A stretch of 64,000 nucleotides of DNA. It comes from Uranotaenia lowii (Eukaryota; Arthropoda; Insecta; Diptera; Culicidae). The position numbers and the translations under genes were made by a program. Below the pieces are notes generated by a model, which was not told where the DNA came from, did no database searches, and saw only the letters and a program-made list of their open reading frames with translations. Of the stretch, positions 58,351-64,000 are shown in pieces. Location: contig NC_073693.1 of assembly GCF_029784155.1 (NCBI RefSeq), forward strand, positions 226,005,094-226,069,093, read 5' to 3'. Within the stretch, counting starts at the first letter, position 1. Every line of letters starts with the position of its first letter.

Positions 58351-59194
58351 CACGGGTGCCAGAATAACTGTAAGTGAACTTGCATTGGAAATTTGTCGAA
58401 CCTAATAATCTAAGAATGCATGTGAATACATACTTGGGCAGAAACTGCGGTGAATCCGTGCACCCATGGTGGATAACCAACATATAGAAAATATTCCGTG
58501 CACTCATGTTGAAATATCATTTAAATTATTCAGTTTAATAGCTGTTGTCTTCAAATTTGAATAAATGAGCACACAATTCATAATTATTTTACTAATTCTG
58601 GTTTAGTATAAAACATATTTATCACCTAAAACTACTCGATTACTCGAATGTATATGTATTAAATCTAACATAACTTTTACAAATCTTGATGAAATTTCGC
58701 CAAATTTTGACAGAAAATTCGATTAAAGTTGGGCAGCAAAACAGACCAAAAAAATTGGGAGTCGAGTGCTTGAAGCGCCACACAGCGGCCAATCCGAGAA
58801 CTTTTTCTACAAATTTTCATGACTTTGCATCGAAAATCAATAATTTCATAACGAATGACACACTTCTGCCCACCATAAATCAACTAGGGCTCATTGTCTT
58901 GAATGTAGATTGCAAATGAAACCAAAAGCAAGCGAAAAAAATGTATCTAGTTTGAGTTATAGGGTTGTCAATTTTACCAGTCATTTTGACTGGTCACGGT
59001 CCGAGTGTCCATGGCGAAATTTATCTCGCTTATTAAAAGAGCTAGTGAAATAAAAAATACACAGTTTTGTAGAGATTCAAAATTCATGAAAAGTCATATT
59101 TTTTGCGAATTTTTAAAGCGAAGTATTCAAAAGATATTCAACAAACAAAGTGTCCAACCAGTCATTTTGACTGGTGCGGTCTTTCTAGTGTTAA

Positions 59195-60629
59195 AAACAT
59201 TTTTAAACTTTTGTTCTGAAATCTATTTTAATTGATCAAAATAGAAGAACATAGAATTATAATTTAAAAATACACTATTAGAAAATTAATATTTCAATAT
59301 CATTTGATATCTATAGGCAAGGACATCGAAATTGTAAAAAATTATATGCGAATAACAGTTCATTATAAAAATTTAATAATGAGAATTTTTATAGATACTT
59401 TCATTCGTTGGTATAAGTTTTTTTTCTTTTTCATGCAATGTATTATATTATGAACAATACTTCAGTGTAAATATTGATACATCATGTTCAAAAATCCGAT
59501 GCATATTTTCATAATTTGGCGTTTCTTACATTTTCTTACACTTTTTCGCTAATATTTAGTATTTTTACTTTTTAAGATCAAATTCCTTTTGTTGTTAAAA
59601 AATAATGTATGAATATGAGACCCTCAGAGCCAAAAAAGTATCAGTCCGAAAAATGATCAATATTTAGTTTATAATGCTAAACGGTTCTTCATATTTCCAA
59701 CTATATTTTGCAAATTTGTAAAAAAAATATATGCAAAATTTCCAAACACAACAGCTAGAAACCGCTTTCTCTCGAAATTAGGTTTTATGCATTTGTACTA
59801 AAATAGGTTCATATAAGGATTTCCAACTCTTATGAAAACCGCTAGGCAAAAAAAATGAGTGCTACTACCAAATAAGTCGGTAGAAATGCAACTCAAACGC
59901 AGTGATTACTGTTAAGTGTTAGCAGAGAAAATTCTTGTTAAGCAATTTTTATCACACGGTCTGAAACATGTACTCAATGAAGAGTTTTTAAGCACAGCAA
60001 TCGGAAGCCCGTCAACAATAACTCATTTTTGCACTCAATTTTTTTTTTGTTCCAAAAATGAGGGTGCGCACACCTGTGGCATTATTGAATACGCTCTGTG
60101 GATTGTGACATCTGCGCGACGCTCAGTGTTTTGAATTTTCGTTTTCTGTCTGATTTCACTGACGTCACTTCAAAAAACACTCACGGTGGATATTCGAAAA
60201 TCGAATGAATCCAAAAAACCATACAATACTAAAGAGAGTTTGAGCTTTATCATGAAAATATGAAAATTGGTACGATGCTTTGAAGCGTGATAGTACAGTT
60301 CAATTTGAATATAAACGAATTCGAATCATATTGAGCAACAAAATAATTTTTTTCAAAACCATCATTATGATTCAAAAAATTTAAAAAACAATAAATAACT
60401 TTTTGGCAACGAATAAATGATTAGATTATAAATAAAACAGGAGAAAATGAAACATTTAAATACAATATCGATGTTAATAAAAACTCTCAAATTTTTGTAT
60501 TTTAATGATTTTATCTCGGTGTTCGTAATGAAAACACTGATTCATCAATATGATTTGCCAACCGAAATGTTTATCATCTAACATTCAATTTTTCTTATGA
60601 TATAGAAGAAAATATATCAAAATTTTTTG
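59195..60629. other. AT-rich interval, nothing recognised
   Basis: No supported feature; frames are short. Confidence 0.4.
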
Positions 60630-60990
60630 ATGATTTTAATAGCAATGCAGCCACCGGCTTAGACAGGATTTCCATAAAATAAATTGAAAACTAAATAAAA
60701 TTTACATTTCAAAATGTATTAAACGGTTCTTGGTAATTATCGTCCAATGTCAGTGCTCAATTCGTTCATGAAACCGATTGAAAATTATTATTTGAACAAA
60801 AAAAGAATTTTATATTGCAAACAATGTCATTTGCACCATCCAGTTTGGTTATGTCACTAAATCTTATACCGCTGAGCATACTGACTGGACATTCGATTTC
60901 GTTTTCTGGATAATTTTTCCAACAGTACGCAAAATCGATTCCAGAGTGCGCATCGATCGATTTGAAGAAATGCTATCCCAGTTAGGAAAT
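60630..60990 (+). pseudogene. Third LINE trace, RT N-terminal region
   Basis: Plus-strand readings in changing frames give FNSNAATGLDRISIK (about 60635), VLGNYRPMSVLNSFMKPIEN (about 60728-60787) and QFGYVTKSYTAEHTD (about 60842). These match the order of LINE RT fingers motifs (GLD.IS, NYRP.SVL.SF, QFG). No catalytic motif follows; the fragment is short and very old. Confidence 0.55.
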
Positions 60991-61237
60991 GCCCCCCAAC
61001 TTTAAAAAAATCAGGCAATTTATACGATAAAATCGGGGTAAACAGGTAAATTTTTCCTACAGGGCATTTTTTGTCACATTTTTCAGGTTCGCCACCTGCC
61101 GTCGGTATTGCGAACCTACAAAATCTGACAAAAAAAATTCGACATAAATGGTTGAATTTTTGTTCTAAGTGTCATGTCAGTGTTATCTGTGCATATACCT
61201 TAACAGCCGCCATTAATCTTGTAGAAGGCATCTCAAG

Positions 61238-61625
61238 CAAGGTTGCCGAAAAACATTCTTTGTTTTTGACAAAAAAAAACTGAATTTTGTGATTAGAACC
61301 AAAAATTCAGTGACCGTTTTCTGTCAATCTATTTTTAAGAAGTTCATTGAGAAATTGAGTGAAACATTGACAATTTGGAAACTACATTCAATTTTAATAG
61401 AAAAAATCAATTGGCATTACCTTGATTTCATATTTAGAGTCAGAAATAAAAAAAATTAAAATTGATTAACAAATTTATAATTTTGGAAATCTGTTCAAAA
61501 CTCCAAAAATCTGTTAATTCTGTGAAAATTTTAGAAACTTTGTTACCTCTGACACAGATTCTGTGATGAAATTTTGCTCAAAACTCAGTGATTATACATA
61601 TTTTTCTGTGATTTCGGCAACCTTG
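61238..61625 (-). mobile_element. hAT-like MITE, CAAGGTTGCCG family, with a perfect 8-bp duplication
   Basis: ATCTCAAG at 61230-61237 and 61626-61633 flanks ends CAAGGTTGCCGAAAAACA and TGTGATTTCGGCAACCTTG. TCTGTGA/TCACAGA-type motifs recur, densest near the right end. It is inverted relative to the neighbouring copy at 61730. This copy gives the best evidence that the family makes 8-bp duplications. Confidence 0.82.
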
Positions 61626-61729
61626 ATCTCAAGTGGAATAGACAACCGTAAGTCTAAAGCATGTGCGTACACTAGGGTGGCCCCTTACTATGCGGAAATT
61701 TTAAAATCCAAAATTTCACTACTCCTAGC

Positions 61730-61941
61730 CAAGGTTGCCGAAATCACAGAAAAATCTATAGTTTCACAAAATTTTGAGGAAGTTTTCATCACAGAATCTG
61801 TGTCACAGAACACAAAATTTTGAAATTTTCACAGATTTCACAGAAATAGCTCCACAGAAATCCATCACAGAATTATGGGTAAAAACACAGAAACTCAGAA
61901 TCATTTTTCTCAAAAACACAGAATTTTTTTCGGCAACCTTG
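61730..61941 (+). mobile_element. hAT-like MITE, CAAGGTTGCCG family, short 212 bp form
   Basis: Ends CAAGGTTGCCGAAATCACAG and TTTTTCGGCAACCTTG are flanked by CTCCTAGC and CTCCCAAC (six of eight alike). The interior is little more than a run of about ten TCACAGAA-type motifs; the middle blocks seen in the 737 and 31322 copies are absent. Confidence 0.8.
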
Positions 61942-61949
61942 CTCCCAAC

Positions 61950-62470
61950 CCCTAATATTGATCCTTTTATCAAAATAACAACCTTTGCAAGTTGGAAAAT
62001 TTATGAAAAAACATTTTAAACTATATTCAAAGAAGTCATAATAAATTCTGTAAGCACCGAAAAATCTTAAAACTTAATTGAAGTTAAGATTTTAACTAAA
62101 AGAACAACTTTTCAAAAGACAGCCAGTAATTTTGGACTGAGCCAAAAAAATAGTTGCAAACTTTTTGATTATATTTTCCCACACATTTTGTATGGAGATG
62201 TTTGTTTGAAAAAAAAATATTCCGAGGTATCTGAGACTTGTTTTGCTTTGTTTTAAGTTTTTATTCTCTATCGAGAAATTTTTTTCCTGATCCTGAAAAT
62301 TTTGAAAATGAATTAATAGAAATGTTTCAAATTGTTTCGAAGAATGTGAGAGTCACTTTAGTTAGAATAATTTCTCAGTTTTTGAAAATTTAACATAAAT
62401 CGACTAAGGTTTAGAAAAGCCTTAACGCTACGTACTTTTTTATAATCGATAGACGATGAAAAGAAAATAA
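61950..62470. other. AT-rich interval, nothing recognised
   Basis: No supported feature. Confidence 0.4.
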
Positions 62471-62471
62471 C

Positions 62472-63358
62472 CCAAGCAATCAAAAGTTGCGTTCCTACTT
62501 AAAGATGGAACTCCGAAGTTCACATTTGGCTGACTGTTTTACGGAGGCTTCAGGTGACTCATGTCACGTTAAAGTTACTCAGAAACTTCCATTGTCTTTT
62601 GAAAAGTTAAAATATCGATAGCGGAACTCCTAATCGCTTTTAAAGCAACTTTTTTTAGAAGGTGCGTTGTGTTCGCTAAACACTTTCTAACCAAATTTTT
62701 TTTCTTGGTGTTTCAAAGAACATATTTGGAAATTCTAAGGGAATTGCAACCTAGAGAGAAACTGTTCAATTCTCTAAGTACAGTACCGTTCATAATTGTA
62801 TAGAAATTGAAAGCACGCGCACTGTAACTTCGACTTTGAACTTCCATAACTTTTTACTCTGATGTTTTTTTTTTATCAAATTTTCCGCGTTAGACAGATC
62901 AACTATCACACTATTATGCCACAAAATTTGAGCTTTCTGGAGTTTTTGTGGCTTGAGATACAGTAATTCTACGAAAATCGGACTTTTTGGACTTTTACCA
63001 TTCAAACTGCAATATCTCAGAATTTACGCTACAGTTTTGATTGAAAGTTTGCAGAGTGATTGTTGAAATATAAAGCTAGCATGTCTGAAGTTTTTGAAAA
63101 GTTTTATTGATAAGATCAAAAGTTACGCGAGGTACAATATTTCAGGCATGAACCTAGAGATGCGATTTCTATATGTTCTATTGTCATCTGGTTGTCAGTG
63201 TCTCTTAGAAGCTGAATAGCATTCTCTTCAGCCACTTGAACGAACTTCAAAGTAGCTTAAAGAACTTTAATTTTGGGCTGATCAGCATTCTCTTCAGACA
63301 GAAACGAGAACTGATTTAGCTTCTATGAAACCTTTTTATGAGAATTCTGATTGCTTGG
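62472..63358. mobile_element. Candidate inverted-repeat element (CCAAGCAATCA ends)
   Basis: CCAAGCAATCA at 62472-62482 and its exact complement TGATTGCTTGG at 63348-63358 bracket 887 bp. Inside, ACAGTACCGTTCATAATTGT at about 62780 looks like one end of a Tc1-type element nested within; its partner was not found. No matching target duplication is visible, so confidence is limited. Confidence 0.4.
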
Positions 63359-63689
63359 TAAGCCTTTTTAAAATGCCTAATTTTTAAATGATTGATAGTT
63401 TGATTGTTATATAGTTATCTTCGGTTTTGCTCTTTTGGATTTTTCTATTTCCACCACGGTTGTTGACTGTTTCTGTGTATTTTTTGTGAGACTTTTATAG
63501 TTCATTTTTTCTTGGATGAATTAAAAATCTTATATGCTGTTCACAAAAATTTGATGCAATTATGATTGATTGTGTTTTGACATTTACGTCAATTGTCATT
63601 TTCTTCTAAATTTTAGGGTTTTTTGAGAAATAAGATCCAAAAAAACGTATGTATAAAGGTAAACGTAAAAAATGACGTAAAATCGATTA

Positions 63690-64000
63690 CCGTAAACTGG
63701 GGTTATTTTGATCAACATGAAATTTTAGCAGAAGATCATCAGAAATTAAGTCTAAAGTCAAAATATCTGAAAATTGTTTTCTACGTTTGAAAGCCTATAA
63801 ATTAAGTTTCAAATAGGCGAAATATGGTTTGTAGTTGGAGCTTTTTTTATATTACTTAAAATCTTATTTTAAAGATTTAAAATATCTGTTTTTTCGAAGA
63901 CTCATAAACAAACAAACACCTCTACTGATAAAATGATAGCATTCAGATGCAAATGAGTTATTTTAAATGCAAGTTTAACTTTTTTCCTTTGTATAGGTAT
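63690..64000 (+). mobile_element. Left part of a CCGTAAAACGGGG-family transposon, cut by the window edge
   Basis: CCGTAAACTGGGGTTATTTT then GATCA follows TA at 63688-63689. The next blocks (ATCATCAGAAATTAAGTCTA, GAAAGCCTATAAATTAAGTT) match the left half of the copy at 42643 and, inverted, the right ends at 22001 and 35741. The element continues past the window. Confidence 0.65.

Larger units (their letters stand above)
57247..58508. repeat. Array of CCATGGGTGCACGG motifs (four direct, three inverted)
   Basis: Direct copies start at 57247, 57391, 57537 and 57658 (spacing 144, 146 and 121 bp), extended as CCATGGGTGCACGGATTCAC then CGC..TTT. Inverted copies lie at about 58141-58152, 58456-58469 and 58496-58508. 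The sequence between copies is not obviously repeated, so the motif is better conserved than its surroundings. Confidence 0.75.
57080..59190. mobile_element. 2.1 kb piggyBac-like non-autonomous element (TTAA target) with nested insertions
   Basis: TTAA (57076-57079 and 59191-59194) flanks CACTAGAAGGACCG and the complement CGGTCTTTCTAGTG, with 13 of 14 bases matching. A 19-bp palindrome ACCAGTCAAAATGACTGGT lies inside the left end (57123-57141) and twice inside the right end (58976-58994 and 59157-59175). No transposase frame remains. The interior holds an RTE tail fragment, a tRNA-like SINE and an array of a conserved motif described separately. Confidence 0.75.

Noticed and set aside
62779..63180. 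A complete Tc1-type element starting ACAGTACCGTTCATAATTGT
   Set aside because: Only one end is recognisable and no transposase frame is present.
1..64000. CRISPR array, prokaryotic operon, phage or defence island
   Set aside because: No regularly spaced short repeats with unique spacers, no ribosome-binding-site-led gene series, and pervasive eukaryotic transposon signatures.

Overview
This window looks like repeat-dense, gene-poor DNA from a dipteran insect, most likely a mosquito. The clearest pointer is two copies of a Tc1/mariner transposon of the ITmD37E type (DD37E catalytic spacing), a family known mainly from mosquitoes. The AT-rich background, Jockey-type and RTE-type LINE remnants and many short TA-, TTAA- or 8-bp-target transposons fit the same picture. 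I found no host protein gene, no intact rRNA or tRNA gene, no bacterial-style operon and no CRISPR array. Most short open frames here are chance frames in AT-rich DNA.

Layout, left to right. 0-6.9 kb: the end of a Harbinger-like MITE, one decayed hAT-like MITE, a 70-85 bp minisatellite and low-copy sequence. 6.9-10.1 kb: a complete but dead ITmD37E element carrying a foldback MITE, then a hAT-like MITE and a 414 bp inverted-repeat element. 10.9-15.9 kb: three longer TA-flanked non-autonomous elements, one with IR/DR end architecture. 19-26.3 kb: nested hAT-like MITEs, a TTAA-flanked element and part of a larger TIR family. 33.9-36.7 kb: a 1.8 kb TIR element followed closely by a second, internally deleted ITmD37E copy. 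38.7-41.2 kb: an approximately 150 bp repeat array abutting a 5'-truncated Jockey-type LINE. 44.6-49.4 kb: a GC-richer stretch with an element whose inverted ends contain tRNA-like modules, an RTE tail, a mariner fragment, a tRNA-derived SINE and a candidate LTR joined to a long reverse copy of tRNA-Lys. 51.7-64 kb: a Harbinger-like MITE, a second dead LINE, a 2.1 kb TTAA-flanked element with a motif array, a third LINE trace and two neighbouring hAT-like MITEs.

Nothing works together as a pathway. The window is best read as a record of nested insertions. The most unusual spot is 48998-49438. There a candidate LTR is followed by a primer-binding site that continues for 58 nt as the complement of tRNA-Lys(CTT), from the CCA end to G19, with a single mismatch at A58. 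A58 is the methylated base where reverse transcriptase normally stops or misreads, so this looks like a fossil of primer read-through. A second theme is a set of hAT-like MITE families that share the terminal motif AGG(T/G)TGCC or a close variant and have interiors built from repeated short motifs.
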